A DNA stretch of 60,123 nucleotides from Caulochytrium protostelioides. Lineage: Eukaryota; Chytridiomycota; Caulochytriomycetes; Caulochytriales; Caulochytriaceae. This document shows positions 8,101 through 17,062 of the stretch, piece by piece. The number at the start of each line of letters is the position of its first letter. Positions within the stretch are counted from its first letter, which is position 1. The notes below the pieces were generated by a model. That model saw nothing but the letters and a program-made list of their open reading frames with translations, was not told the origin of the DNA and made no database searches. Both the position numbers and the translations under genes were made by a program. Where the stretch lies: assembly GCA_003615045.1 (NCBI GenBank), contig ML014227.1:1-60123 (forward strand). The letters run 5' to 3'.

Positions 8101-10982
8101 TCCTTTTTGGCGTCTGCCGGCGACGCTGCGGGGCTGTCCGCCTTCGGCGCGTCGGGAGCCACATGCGCCACGGGGACGGCGGCGCCGCTCAGGGGGACAG
8201 CAGCGCCGCTCACGGGGGCAGGGGAGACCCCCATCTGCGCCGCCGCGCTGGGATCGCCCAAGGACGGCGGAGGACGCTCCAGAGGCGAACCCAGCGCCGC
8301 CGGCGCGAACGGCGGAATCGCCGGTGCGGGTGGCGCGGCCGCCGGGATCGCGGCGGGTGACGTCGAGGACAGCATGGGCGTGACGGCGGTGAGCGGCGAC
8401 CGGCCCGAGCGCGACAGCGCGGCGGCGGCGGCGGCAGGGCTCGCCGGCATCGAGTGGACGCCGGCGGCGTCGGGCCCCGCGGCGGCGGGCGCGCACCCCT
8501 GACTGCCGGCGAGGTCACCGGCGAGGTCGCCGGCGATGCCGCCCGTGGTCGTCAGCGCGAGGGCGGGCGTCGCGAGGGCGGGCGGCGCGGCGGCGGCGGC
8601 GGCCATGGGCGCGTCCTCGAACGCGGCCGCGAAAGCATTCGTGTCGGTGTCGGCCAGACTGGTGGGGAACATGGCCTTGCTGGCCGCGGTGGGCGCGGGC
8701 GTCGGGCGCGACGAGGACGAAACCGACGGCAGCGACGGCATCGACGACAGCGATGGGACCGACGTGAGCGACGGCGCCGGGTATGGCGACGACGTCGTGG
8801 CCGTCGCAAAGGGCACGAGCGACGCGATCGGGGACAGCACGTCCCCGCCCAGCAGAAGCATTGGGTCGTGCTCGACGGCCGAGCGCTGGGCGACACCTGC
8901 GCTACTGCTCGAACGTGTCGTATCGAGCGGAAACGCCTCGGCGACGCCAGCGACCGGACGGGCGCCCGAGAACAACGGCGTGGCGGCGATCGGCCCTATG
9001 GCGCCGCGGCCGCCCATGTACGACGAAGCCTGGGTGTCGTTCCGGTCGACGACGAACGGCGTCGACACGAGTATGTCGGCCGGCGTCGGCATCGTGCTGC
9101 TGGCTAGCAGCATCGCGGCTTGGTCCCTGACAGCAGGATGACCGGGCACAGCAGCAGCAGTTGTTGGTCTCGCGGCGCCGGCCGCCGTCGCCGCCGTCGT
9201 GGCACTCGCCACGCCGCCGACGCGCTTACCCTCGGCGCCGTCGGCTTCAATGCTACCTTCCGGCGACAACAACGCGCCCGTGGTCGTACCAGACGCCATG
9301 GGCGTGTTGAATGCGCCGCCCCAGTGCCGCGCGTCGGTGCCGCGCGTCTGCGGCGGGCAGGCCATCGGCGAGACGGAGCCAAAGTAGTCCCGTGGCTCGT
9401 AGGCGGCGCCCAAGGGCGATGTGGGCAGGGCGGGCGGAAGGCCGTGGGCGGCAGGGGCAGCGATGCCGAGCGGCCCGCCGTCCGGGGACCGTGCGCCGAT
9501 GGAGGGCGAGCGCGCCGGCGGGGGCGCGAGGCCGGCCGGCGGGGGCGCCGTGCCGCCCGCGGCGACGCCGGCCGGCTCCAAGCCGTGGCTGCGGTGCACG
9601 TGCGAGGGCGCATGGGTCTGGCGCGGGATGGGGATCGCCTGCAGCGAGTAGTACCGCCGGAGGAACGGGCGGTTGAGCTCGAGCGGCCGCGGCGCGGCGG
9701 GCGCCGGCGAGGCGCCGACGGCCGCCGTGGGCGTGGCGGGCGTGAGGCGCGGCGAGAGGACGCCGAGCGGCGCGGCGGGCGCGACGACGCCGAGCTGGGA
9801 CGACGACGCGACGGGCGGCCCCCACGGCGTGGTCGCCGGCGCCGCGCCGGCCGCCGTGGGAGCGAGCGACCCCAACCCAGGGCCACCGGGGACCATCGCC
9901 GTCGCCGGCATCGCCGTCAGAAGCGGTGCGCCCATGGGGGCGTGCCCAGCCGCCGGCGTGGCGGCCATCGAGGGGGTCGCAGCAGCGGCAGCGGCGGCGG
10001 CGGCGGCCGCGGCAGCGGCGGCGGCGGCCTGGGACGCCGTGGTCAGCGAGGCGAGGGCGGCAGGCGCCGAGGTGGCGAGCCGGAAGGCGCCGGCATCGAG
10101 GCGGCCGCCGGCGCCCGTGATGTGGTAGCCGGGGGTGCGGCTCCGGCCGGGCTCGGCGGCGCCGACGGCGGTCAGCGGGAGGTCGCTGGCGGAGCGGTGG
10201 CTCATGTGGTGGTATTCGGAACACGCGCGGCGCAGGCGGTGCGGCGGCAGCGGCGGCGGCGCGTGCGACGACGGCGGCTCGAGGACGCCGTCGGGGTGCG
10301 CGAGCGCGGGGATGCCGGCGACCGAAGGGAACGCGCCCGCGGCGGCCATCCCGAACGGGAGGTCCTGTGAGATGACATCGTCGTGGCCGAGCCCCGCGCC
10401 GTGGACGCCGTCAACCACCGCGAGACTGGCGGCGACCTCCTGGGCCATGTCGTACGGCAGGTGGGCGACGACGTGCTTCTGGTGGAGGCAGCGGATCACG
10501 AACATGTCCTGGACGATGGGCACGTGGTGCTGCAGCGCGGCGCGGAGGATGGCGCGGCTCGCGGGCGTCGCCGCGGCGGGCCCCGGCGCCGCGAGCACGT
10601 AGGAGGTCTCGGGCGTGAGCGCGTCCGCGCAGCGGCCATGGTGCGCTTCGATGAGGGACGCGAGGTCGTGGCGGAACGGGGCCGCGGCGTCCAGCGCGCC
10701 GAGGCAGAACAGCATGCCGGTGAAGATGCCCTTCGGTGCGATGGCGATGGCGGCGGCGAGGCCGCCCGCGGCGACGGCGAGCGCGGCGCTGTGCCGCGCA
10801 TAGAGCGGCGTCATGGGGCCGGAGGCGCCAGCGGGCGAGGCCATGCTCGCGACGGGCGTCGGCGGCGTGGCCGTGGCGGCGGCCGCGGCGGGGGATGCCC
10901 CCGACGGCAGCAGGGTGCTGACGGGCGCGATGGGCGACGGCGCCGAGGCCGGCGCCTGCGTCAGCGGTGGCCGTCGCGGCAT
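2154..10982 (-). CDS. SSK2: SSK2/SSK22/Wis4-type MAPKKK with N-terminal BRCT-like domain
   Basis: A 2,942-residue protein, far longer than yeast Ssk2 (about 1,580). Start is the ATG ending at 10982; a GTG six bases upstream is not preferred. Residues about 85-175 read as a BRCT domain: FTGMLFCLGAL, then LASLIEAHHGRCADALTPET, then HHVPIVQDMFVIRCL and a closing LPY. Residues 180-1000 are low complexity, with a run of Ala near 320. Residues about 1030-1900 form the conserved Ssk2/Wis4 regulatory region, opening with LEWSAMLTSVLTGDVVRQEK. The catalytic domain spans about 2257-2537: glycine loop GGGAVGSV, Lys2289 in VMAVKEL, HRDIKPAN with Asp2384, DFGAS with Asp2402, and a GTPHYIAPE activation segment. 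The C-terminal 400 residues are disordered, with a His-rich stretch and Thr runs. In other fungi this kinase takes a signal from the Ssk1-type response regulator and phosphorylates a Pbs2-type MAPKK in osmotic and oxidative stress. The BRCT part is inferred from the pattern; the kinase assignment is firm. Confidence 0.92.
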   Translation of the reverse strand: MPRRPPLTQAPASAPSPIAPVSTLLPSGASPAAAAATATPPTPVASMASPAGASGPMTPLYARHSAALAVAAGGLAAAIAIAPKGIFTGMLFCLGALDAAAPFRHDLASLIEAHHGRCADALTPETSYVLAAPGPAAATPASRAILRAALQHHVPIVQDMFVIRCLHQKHVVAHLPYDMAQEVAASLAVVDGVHGAGLGHDDVISQDLPFGMAAAGAFPSVAGIPALAHPDGVLEPPSSHAPPPLPPHRLRRACSEYHHMSHRSASDLPLTAVGAAEPGRSRTPGYHITGAGGRLDAGAFRLATSAPAALASLTTASQAAAAAAAAAAAAAAAAATPSMAATPAAGHAPMGAPLLTAMPATAMVPGGPGLGSLAPTAAGAAPATTPWGPPVASSSQLGVVAPAAPLGVLSPRLTPATPTAAVGASPAPAAPRPLELNRPFLRRYYSLQAIPIPRQTHAPSHVHRSHGLEPAGVAAGGTAPPPAGLAPPPARSPSIGARSPDGGPLGIAAPAAHGLPPALPTSPLGAAYEPRDYFGSVSPMACPPQTRGTDARHWGGAFNTPMASGTTTGALLSPEGSIEADGAEGKRVGGVASATTAATAAGAARPTTAAAVPGHPAVRDQAAMLLASSTMPTPADILVSTPFVVDRNDTQASSYMGGRGAIGPIAATPLFSGARPVAGVAEAFPLDTTRSSSSAGVAQRSAVEHDPMLLLGGDVLSPIASLVPFATATTSSPYPAPSLTSVPSLSSMPSLPSVSSSSRPTPAPTAASKAMFPTSLADTDTNAFAAAFEDAPMAAAAAAPPALATPALALTTTGGIAGDLAGDLAGSQGCAPAAAGPDAAGVHSMPASPAAAAAALSRSGRSPLTAVTPMLSSTSPAAIPAAAPPAPAIPPFAPAALGSPLERPPPSLGDPSAAAQMGVSPAPVSGAAVPLSGAAVPVAHVAPDAPKADSPAASPADAKKERRRPPFRLPNFHNDFPRTFSNPKTGTIVVPLGLDACPSPGRMQRNRTNVTSSSSSSGTLETDPCAAAMTVPKLRERLEWSAMLTSVLTGDVVRQEKRRLSGAVLPKGSVDFSFQIWVHVRAVLHRRSVPEEIQRIEEMRADLEKVLDEVNRFEVSYAPNAKDPYDQVVGIMHKIDTAEALYPSRKAFRQDKPLFASSALQAKIAALTAWLSTTNSVRLQLALLTAWTCGSVSSLELNTTFIDRVLKESGVTGTFEIRQMRGLDELLLKSKRTMVENAPLFARIGLPTQIGELQTLASFPCRLMKEILRVQLSYAEKLNKYRGSTLHQLMDFFRASLNMAIRIKHSAVVLNEPAPGWTITNSVPSTYDQILLRGLHCYFELQKMSLRDNTESAFFKDAEMIETEWDIYRDQWVLVKGGDAEAAEQLCLLETLLMGKIHSYIESQLKSAPISEEAYGRLTPTRRKKADTEFDMAASPKQRYIYRMRYYSRMLESVKSRTRKTSRIIRALSIHLEQAADYALTGSYGDLLYSLMVTDHTLVRTTGYDGQNVLLFASPRVGKDPDIVERIVKNSLQSTKHDFDAGGDTSAVFGGPGATGAMPTSADPYANGGQPAANANDAHDAGPSAALVPRCDECYVLFVACPPGQQEAIQAKWTGSEMKGPRVSGFKKSYEIGLKRNRVRIVADSAAFLQSCRSLLENSIGTSSLNIVKASRPHMPAVYHAMQLMKRMMWRLGISMCKSIFQVCEITKHQGAVISRLVQERALHQAAHLELEGTLPHPEPLPELQMIDLVHEFFTFNAEYAWRIMRYISGNTQVTPHSVPGSATPMGVRTPPVCMVSPRMGSKRRYLLGRLLRVASDWIGFCILDCPPHNPKTLKWCLSALEFTSTATEGRNIFAIEDREFAVLRLRVSRCMQLLMSHFGDGWGSRDPAADATNTGSSTGTLTTIGAGGGGGGSIGTSSPAIAAAAKAARVPPSAVGAPTTTPAPVTSIHGVASNLLADGKVPGSLGASMGPSTSTVASTAAPGDAGSVVAQGDAPTPASVPAAAAASPAPIVTAVDAVLAADRVASTGKTSAGLASASATTLASVPASAASTPPGASPHISITRIVATMPAPSVSQTAVSPTASATTVASNVLGTGLTATAAAAAASAAGAGAQTTAQDAAVAAATSTPSVAATAGPMLAPAETGLSSDAAQHETPVFAPQPRPSEPSLRGADRRLMDSHGASGVASGGGGSGNGGGDDASHDTPVVKARLAKIHALESDRHRRLQTGRLVGKALDASNAVDRNIGFLASSNSSISLRWQQGKFLGGGAVGSVYMGINLDTADVMAVKELRFQDVLKLDQLQKAIRDEMNVLQVLHHPYIVEYYGVEVHRDRMYIFMEYCPHSLSGLLDEHGRFRNEQIVRLYTKQMLTGLKYLHTHGIVHRDIKPANMLIGPTGIIKFADFGASKLYARSKTLTRTAGGAGGRTTDHSMGTLVGTPHYIAPEVITGEPVGKFGTQDVWSFGCCVLEMITGKKPWSDLDNEWAVMYHIGLGDKHPPLPVSDVSPEGIDFLQRCFTRPASARPSADELLSHPWLAGIDESLAIDVNYWLEHADDPDILAGFANAKEHMNEMDWMWDTPNISSIEGESVGLTDLSTTVSSTMGGSGHGHGAGHASSGHTSHGSRFQHSLSMMTSVSNGNSGSITSSAPSISSSTPGGERDGLTASGAGATVGTLGSTMGLPSSLPSGHDGTAGGANEPVPGAVGNILDGLSTSPLATGTPATPATPSDSASYLRPHADSAPPAVPDYHAPGAPPPPPPMSSAPSASSLTRRGSATPASTGFASATSNLNPHANPIHSARVQEHVAQMHPHGPSPAHPHAHPHGAATGPPPLAPHYPGLQAHSHHASGHGHGHHHHHPPLPTPASVPVATELSHATVLTTTTTTTATVSPAAPASVTATATVLATTTTTIAPPPRPPIQGGLDVAPQQTLPAATTTATTTASPP

Positions 10983-11585
10983 CGTCACGGCGGAACGGAC
11001 AGGAGTGTCGAAGCGCGTCGAGCGCGGGCCGACGTGCGAGCGCGAGCCCCTCTAAACAGCGGGCCAAGGGAGAGCGCGTTGCGTGGGGCGGGCCATCCAG
11101 CAGCCGAGAGGGCGGCCGACGTCTCAGCGCACGCTCAGACGCTCGAGCGGCGGGCCATACAGGAAGGGCGGCGCGGCGATCGAATGCCCTGGAGATCGGT
11201 CGCGGCGGCGATACGGGGCGTGAGAGGCCCGTCGCGGCGGCCGTCGCGGGCGACCACTAGCCGGGTGGTCGTGGTCGTCGCTGCCGCCGTGGTCGTGGTC
11301 TTGGCCGCGAAGGAGCCGACTGACGCGTGAGGGGGGAAGGCGAACGCCGCCACGACCTGTGCCGCGGCGAAACCACGCGCTGGAGCGGCGACCCCGGATG
11401 GACCCCGGATGGTGTTGGATTGGATCTGGCGATCACGACAGCGCGGCCATCCGCGAGGGGCGAAGGAATCTGTGGGCTCGGCAACCGCGAACGCCGTTCA
11501 CCGGATCAATGGATCCACACGCGGAAACCAGGAACGGGAGCGCCGAACGAAGCAGGCCGACGACGCGAGGAGCGCGATAGGTGCA

Positions 11586-11657
11586 ATCGATGCGATGGAT
11601 GCGATGGATGCGATGGATGCGATGGATGCAATCGATGCAATCGATGCAATGGATGCG
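11586..11657. repeat. 9-bp minisatellite, ATGGATGCG x8
   Basis: Eight head-to-tail 9-mers of consensus ATGGATGCG, with C or A variants, followed by two degraded copies to about 11675. In one plus frame it reads as (Met/Ile)-Asp-Ala repeats, but no gene supports that frame. Confidence 0.85.
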
Positions 11658-12310
11658 ACGGACGCCAGAGACGCCAGGGAGGAATCGCCAGGGCCGGGCC
11701 TCAGAAACACCGATGGAGAGGAGAATGAGAGTCGTGGACGACAGCGCGGTCGCGATGGAGGGATTCCCGGGAAGCGTTGTTCACGTGACGGAGCCCGCGT
11801 CGAGACGTCAAGGGGCGAAGCGACCTGCTGCAGTCGACGTGCCCGCGCCATCGACGCTCTGCTAGTGCCCAATAACGGCGGTCCCCTGCATCCGCTCATG
11901 GCGCTTCTCATGGCCGTGGCCTCGCGTGCCGGTGGCCGGCTCGTGGCCGCTGGCGCCGCTCGGTGGCCGCTCAGGGTGCAGGCGGCAGGCGGCACGCGGC
12001 ACGCGGCCCGGCTTGCTGGCGCACGCACGTGCAGACGACGCCGTGTCCGCTGCGGAGTCACCTGGCGGCTGATACCTGGCGCTGATACCTTGTTTGCTGA
12101 TACCAGGCGCGGCTCGTCGAAACGCCGGCGTCCTGCGGGCGTGTCCGGCCGAAGGGGTGGGAAGGGCGGGCGGAGGCGGGCTGGATGGGCGAGCGGGCGA
12201 TAGGGCGAGTGGACGAGAGGGTGATAGGGCAATAGGGCGACGGGTTCCGTGCCGGTGGCCTGCCGACGGCCGACGCCAATGACGCACGCGCGGCGGGCCA
12301 ACGGCCCAAC

Positions 12311-12351
12311 CAGCAGCCAGCAGCTAGCAGCCAGCAGCCAGCAGCCAGCAG
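12311..12351. repeat. 7-bp minisatellite, CAGCAGC / AGCAGCC type
   Basis: Close to six copies of a 7-mer (AGCAGCC, one copy with T) lie between A/C-rich flanks in the SSK2-RCC1 intergenic region. Confidence 0.75.
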
Positions 12352-13249
12352 GCCGCATGAGGTCCAACGCTCAAAGCCCCAAGGCGGCATGGTCCTCTTA
12401 ATGGTGCCGTTGGAGGCGACGGCCGCGGGCAGCGCACGTCAGCCGCGCGGCCGGCCGCCACGTATCCTCGGATCCTGGTCTCGCCATCGCGTACGCGCCA
12501 CAGCGCTGCCTGGCATGGAGCCATGGCGAGGCGAGCCGCGACAGCGGCTCCACCCATCGAGGACAGTCCTGGACATGCCGGACACGGCCTCGGGACTCGT
12601 CGCCATCAGGAGGCCATCTTGCCTTTTTGGCTCCGGCTCCGGCGATGGATGATCGCCGCGACAAGGTTCGTCGCGGGTCGTTCACGAATCATCGGATGAA
12701 GGACCGTCGTCGCCATGTCGTATCGCGTCAGGTGACGCGGTATCCCGTCGACAGGACCTGCCGTCTCGCTGTGATGGCATCCCGCTCGCTGGGTCAGGGC
12801 CATCCGATGGGCGGAAAGGCTGTTCATGGGACACGGATGTGGCGCAGGATGGCGCATCCCTTTGTTCCGGGCCGAGCCCACCCCGTGACGGCGGCGCGGC
12901 CCACCACCGCGCGGCCACGCGCGCCCAAGGCCACGTTGGCACCCCGTCACTCGCACGTGCGTAGTTATCGCGGGCCGGGCAGCCCATGGCGTGCGCCGCT
13001 GGATGCGCCTGCGGGCGTCAGATGACCATACGACGACGACGACCGCTTGCCGCGGCCACGGAGGCTCCTCACTCGGCCGCGCCAGGACTCGCGGTGCAGC
13101 CCTCTGCGTGGCACGTGCCTCCTCGCTGATCGAATCCGCGTTGCTGTGAGCCTTCGTGGTCGGCATCGTCAGAGTCCTGTTGGGCGCCGCTTTCCGCCGA
13201 TCGCCGCCGCCGCCACCTCCCCTTGTTGGGCGGGTCTTGCGCCACCACC

Positions 13250-13409
13250 ATGCTCGGCGTCCAGGCCGCGGCCCGCGGGCTGCGTGCTGCCGGCGCGGCG
13301 CCGGCGTCCCTCGCCCGGCATGCGGCACCCCTCCCGCGCGCATGGCGCCTGCCGAGCGCCCGCGTGATGCCGCTGCGTTGGCAATCAGCGTCCAGTCACC
13401 CGTCGCCGC

Positions 13410-13455
<46 letters not shown>

Positions 13456-13465
13456 AGCATCGTCG

Positions 13466-13500
<35 letters not shown>

Positions 13501-15586
13501 AGCATCGTCGCCGTCGCCGTCGCCGACGCTGGGCAAACCCATTTCGGCGCCGCAGTACCGCCGTGGCGAGACGCCCGTGCCGAACGCCATCTCGCACGAG
13601 CACCCGCGGTTCGCGCCGCGGTCCTCCAACGCGCGGCGCGCCGGATTCCTGCTGGCGGCGTGCGTGCTGACCGGCGTGAGCGTCTACGCGGCGCGCAGCC
13701 CAACGCTGTTTGCCCATGCGGACGCGCCCGCCAGCACCGCCGCGCGGTCGGACGCCGCCGCCGCGGCGCCGCCGACGTTCGCGGCCCACGCGCCCGTCGA
13801 CGGCCGCCCCGTCGTCGCGCCCGCCCAGGAGGACGCGCGCGCCACGCCATACGTCGCCGTCGCCGGGATGGACGGCGTCCCCGCCGGCAAGGCCGCCTAC
13901 GTCCCCGAGCTGGAGGGCCTCGCGCTGCGCGACCTGGCCGTCACGGCGCGCCATCTGCATGCCATCGACCACCGCGGCGAGCTGCTGCTCTGGCAGCCGA
14001 GCGACCATCCGGGCATCGTGCGCGTCCGCCTCAGCGGCTACGATCTCGTCCAGCTCGCCGTCTCTGCGTCGGAGCTGTTCGCCCTGTCGCGGACCGGCGC
14101 CATCTACCGGCTGCCGCTCGACATCGACGCTCCGGCGTTCGTGCCGGCGGCGCCCGCCGCCGCCGCCGCCGTCGACGCCGCCGGCGCGGCCCAGCTGCCC
14201 GCCATCTCCTATGACCCGCTGACGGACAAGACCGCGGTGCGCCTGCGCTTTGTCGCCGTCGCCGCCGGCGCCCACCACCTCGCCGCCGTCGACGTCGCCG
14301 GCGCCGTCCATACGCTGTGCCTCGACGCCACCGGCAACGACCGCGGCCAGGCCGGCCACACGGACACCGACCGGTTCCAGCGCGTCGAGCTGCAGAGCAC
14401 CGACCCCATCGCGCGCATCGCCGATCCGCTCGCCGTGACCGACATCGCGTGCGGCATGGCGCACACGCTCGCGCGCACGCGCTGCGGCCGCGTCTTTGGC
14501 TGGGGCGACAACACGTTCGGCCAGCTGGGCCAGGGCCCGTCGGCGGCGGCGACGGCGGCGACGGTGGCGGTGCCGACCGAAATCCGCTCGATCTGGAAGG
14601 CGCGGCGGCTGATGAGCCGGCCCGTCGACGCCACCTGCGTCGCCATCGCCGCCGGCGGCCCCGCCGCCAACACCTCGTTCTTTGTCGTCGACCGCGCCGC
14701 CGACACGACGCTCATGGCCTGCGGCGCGAGCCAGTACGGCCAGTGCGGCACCGGCGCCTACCAGCACGCGCTCGCGTGGCCGCAGCCCGTCCGCGGCGTC
14801 TCGGGGCTCGCCGAGTACGACGAGGCGACCGGCGCCATGGTGCCCATCCGCGTCCGCCACGTCGCCACGTCGGGCACCCATACCGCGTGCGCGCTCGCCA
14901 CCAACACGGACGTCGCCGTCGTCGCGCCACCCTCCGCGTCGCGCACCTGGCTCTCCCAGGCGGGCCGCGCCGGCCTGCTGCTCGTGATGCCGTGGCGCTG
15001 GTTCGGCGCCACCGGCCGCGCCGCGGTCCGCCACGACGCCGACACACTTGCCCGCGACGGCTGCGGCAGCGACGTGCTCGTCTGCGGCTTGAACCTCCAG
15101 GGCCAGCTCTGCCGCGAGGACGGCCGCCGCCGCCAGTCCTCGCCGACGCCCGTGCCCATGGGCTCGCTCAGCCCCTCGGCGCCGGACATTGCGGCTCGCA
15201 TGATCCAGCGGCCTGGGATGCCTGTGGCCGCCGGGTTGAGCGGCCGCAGCAGCGGCGACGGCGGTCTGGCCGGCGCGACGGTCGGCGGCGCCGTGCCGCC
15301 CGGCGTCGTGGACGAGGACGATGAGGACGACGACGTGGCGCCGGCCTCGATCGCCACGCGCGTCGTGACGCCCGCCGCGTCTCGCACGCCCGAGGACGTC
15401 GATGCCGACGCCGACGCGGCCGATGCCACGGCCGCCGGCATGGCGATCCCGGCGACGCCGACGCGCATGCAGCTGCACGGTCCGGCGCGCGTGGTCGTGC
15501 GCGACGGCACGACCGTCTGCGCAGCGCAGCAGATCTGCGTGGCGCCGGGCGTCACGGCCGTCTACGCGCGCGTCATTGACCCGTGA
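13250..15586 (+). CDS. Mitochondrial RCC1-repeat protein, Fmp25-like
   Basis: A 778-residue protein. Start is the ATG at 13250 in good context (ccaccATGc); the frame extends upstream only through a TTG. Residues 1-45 are Arg/Ala-rich and lack acidic residues, as in a mitochondrial presequence. Residues about 50-95 are Ser/Pro runs built from TCG codons, including a tandem duplication of about 14 residues. One hydrophobic helix follows near 130-150 (AGFLLAACVLTGVSVYA), preceded by Arg. The rest carries RCC1-type blades: GRVFGWGDNTFGQLGQG near 412-428, LMACGASQYGQCGTG and LVCGLNLQGQLC. Presequence, single membrane span and RCC1 propeller together match yeast Fmp25, an inner-membrane protein needed for cytochrome bc1 assembly. 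That role is inferred by resemblance; the propeller itself is clear. A GGNG-rich acidic linker (DEDDEDDD) sits near 688. Confidence 0.75.
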
Positions 15587-16171
15587 ACCGCATCAAGGAA
15601 GAACATGCCGGGCGTTCCCCTTTGATGCTGTCGCGTCCGCTCGGCCCGACGGTGGGATGCGTCGGGGTGCGAAGGTCTTTCCCACGCCATGTCCTTTTAC
15701 CTTACGTTCTGTCGCCCTGGCGATCTCCTCTTCCTTTTTCCTGGAGGAGATGCGGGGTACTGCCGCCCTTGGCACTCGCGCAACCCACATCTCCCACTCG
15801 CCCCGACTGACAGGATCGATCGGGCCACGTTTCCCACTCTGATGAGGCCTGCACCCTGCTTTCCTTCCATGTGTCATAAGAGCTTTGCGTCGACGAATGA
15901 TGGCGATGCTGGCCCATCCAACCAACCCATCGGCGATGGATGCGCGTCGATGACTGGTGAGGGCTGAGATCGATCCCGCGTGGGGCGGGCAAGTGGGGAC
16001 AAGCGGCGGCGGCGGCGGCGGCGGCGGCGGCCACGACCCCATGACGCCGATGCCGCGCAGCATGGCAAGCGACGCGTGGCGCGAGACATCCGATGTGATA
16101 CGTCGGCGCCGCCCGAGCCTCGAGTGTTCGTTCGGACGGGTTGCTGCTACTGCTGCTGCCGCCGCCGCCGC

Positions 16172-16202
<31 letters not shown>

Positions 16203-16508
16203 GCCGCCGCCCATGCCGCCGCCCATGCCGATGCCCACGGGCGCCGCGGGCTGAGCAGCGGCGGATGCTTGCGGCGGCGCCCCATGAAGGGGCTGGCGGC
16301 GGCCTTCGCGTGACGCCGTGCGGCGTCGTCCCGCAACGCTGCGCGCGCGTGGCCCAACGCCGGCCGCGGGTGCTGCTTAGCTCATCTCTCGCTCAGCCAC
16401 GCGGCTGCCGTATCGTCGTGGCACGGCGTCCTCTCGCTCTGCTACGCGCCGTCGTCGCCGTCGTCGCCGTTGTCGCCGCCGCCGTCGCCGCCGTCGCCGC
16501 CGCCGCCG

Positions 16509-16542
<34 letters not shown>

Positions 16543-16901
16543 TGCTGCTGCTGCTGCTACTGTTGCCGCCTCAAAGACCTTCTGCTATCACTCATACGGC
16601 CATCCTAGCGATTGACCCCTCAACGCCGTTGCTCGCCGCTCACCCTTCGCTTCTTGCCGCTCGCTCGGTTGCCGCCGCCTGTTTCTACGTGCCACGTTCC
16701 CCACGTCGCGGCCGGTCTGCCGTGATCCCTGCCGACAGCGCGTCGCGTGGCCGACGTCGGCGACCGCCCTTTTCTTTTCTGTCACGACCCGCTCATCCCT
16801 GCCGCACGACACGTGGGCCGCGACTTCGCTGGCTCGCTGAGGACACCGTCCCGGCGTCAGTAGCCGGGCGTGCCGCCCTTCATCGCAACCCCCCTGCCGG
16901 C
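15587..16901. other. Intergenic, GCC/GGC microsatellites
   Basis: About 1.3 kb without a supported gene. Long GGC or GCC runs occur at about 16003-16032, 16155-16215 and 16483-16550. They create open frames on both strands that translate to poly-Ala, poly-Gly or poly-Pro and are not taken as genes. Confidence 0.5.
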
Positions 16902-16940
16902 CACGTGACGGCCACGTGACACCCTCGTGACGGTCACGTG
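16902..16940. promoter_or_regulatory. Cluster of three CACGTGAC E-boxes
   Basis: CACGTG occurs at 16902-16907, 16913-16918 and 16935-16940, each followed by AC, with a fourth partial copy (TCGTGAC) at 16925. Two copies are 11 bp apart, about one helical turn. The cluster ends about 120 bp before the ATG at 17063. CACGTG is the core for bHLH factors such as Cbf1 and Pho4 types; regulation of the downstream gene is inferred. Confidence 0.55.
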
Positions 16941-16966
16941 ACGGCATCCACCAGCGCTTCCAAACT

Positions 16967-16998
<32 letters not shown>

Positions 16999-17062
16999 TT
17001 CCCCTGCTGCAGCGCTGCCTGCCCACGCCGCCACGACGCCTGCCGACGTTGGCGCCGTGGCC

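Larger units (their letters stand above)
10983..13249. other. Intergenic between divergent SSK2-like and RCC1-repeat genes
   Basis: About 2.3 kb without a supported gene. It should contain both promoters, which point away from each other. Longer open frames here carry no recognisable domain, and one at 11409-12203 only translates a minisatellite. Two tandem arrays are listed separately (11586-11657 and 12311-12351). Confidence 0.5.

Noticed and set aside
5133-8360. 1,075-codon open frame on the plus strand opposite the SSK2-like gene
   Set aside because: It mirrors the strong third-position G/C of the true gene; the translation is Arg/Ala/Gly-rich with no domain, while the minus strand encodes the Ssk2 regulatory region.
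11409-12203. Plus-strand frame with (Met/Ile)-Asp-Ala repeats
   Set aside because: Only the 9-bp minisatellite makes it look protein-like; the flanking translation is random.
13223-13249. Extension of the RCC1-type protein to a TTG codon
   Set aside because: ATG at 13250 has a good context and begins a typical presequence.
15593-16357. Minus-strand frame with a poly-Ala run
   Set aside because: Created by a GCC microsatellite; no conserved part.
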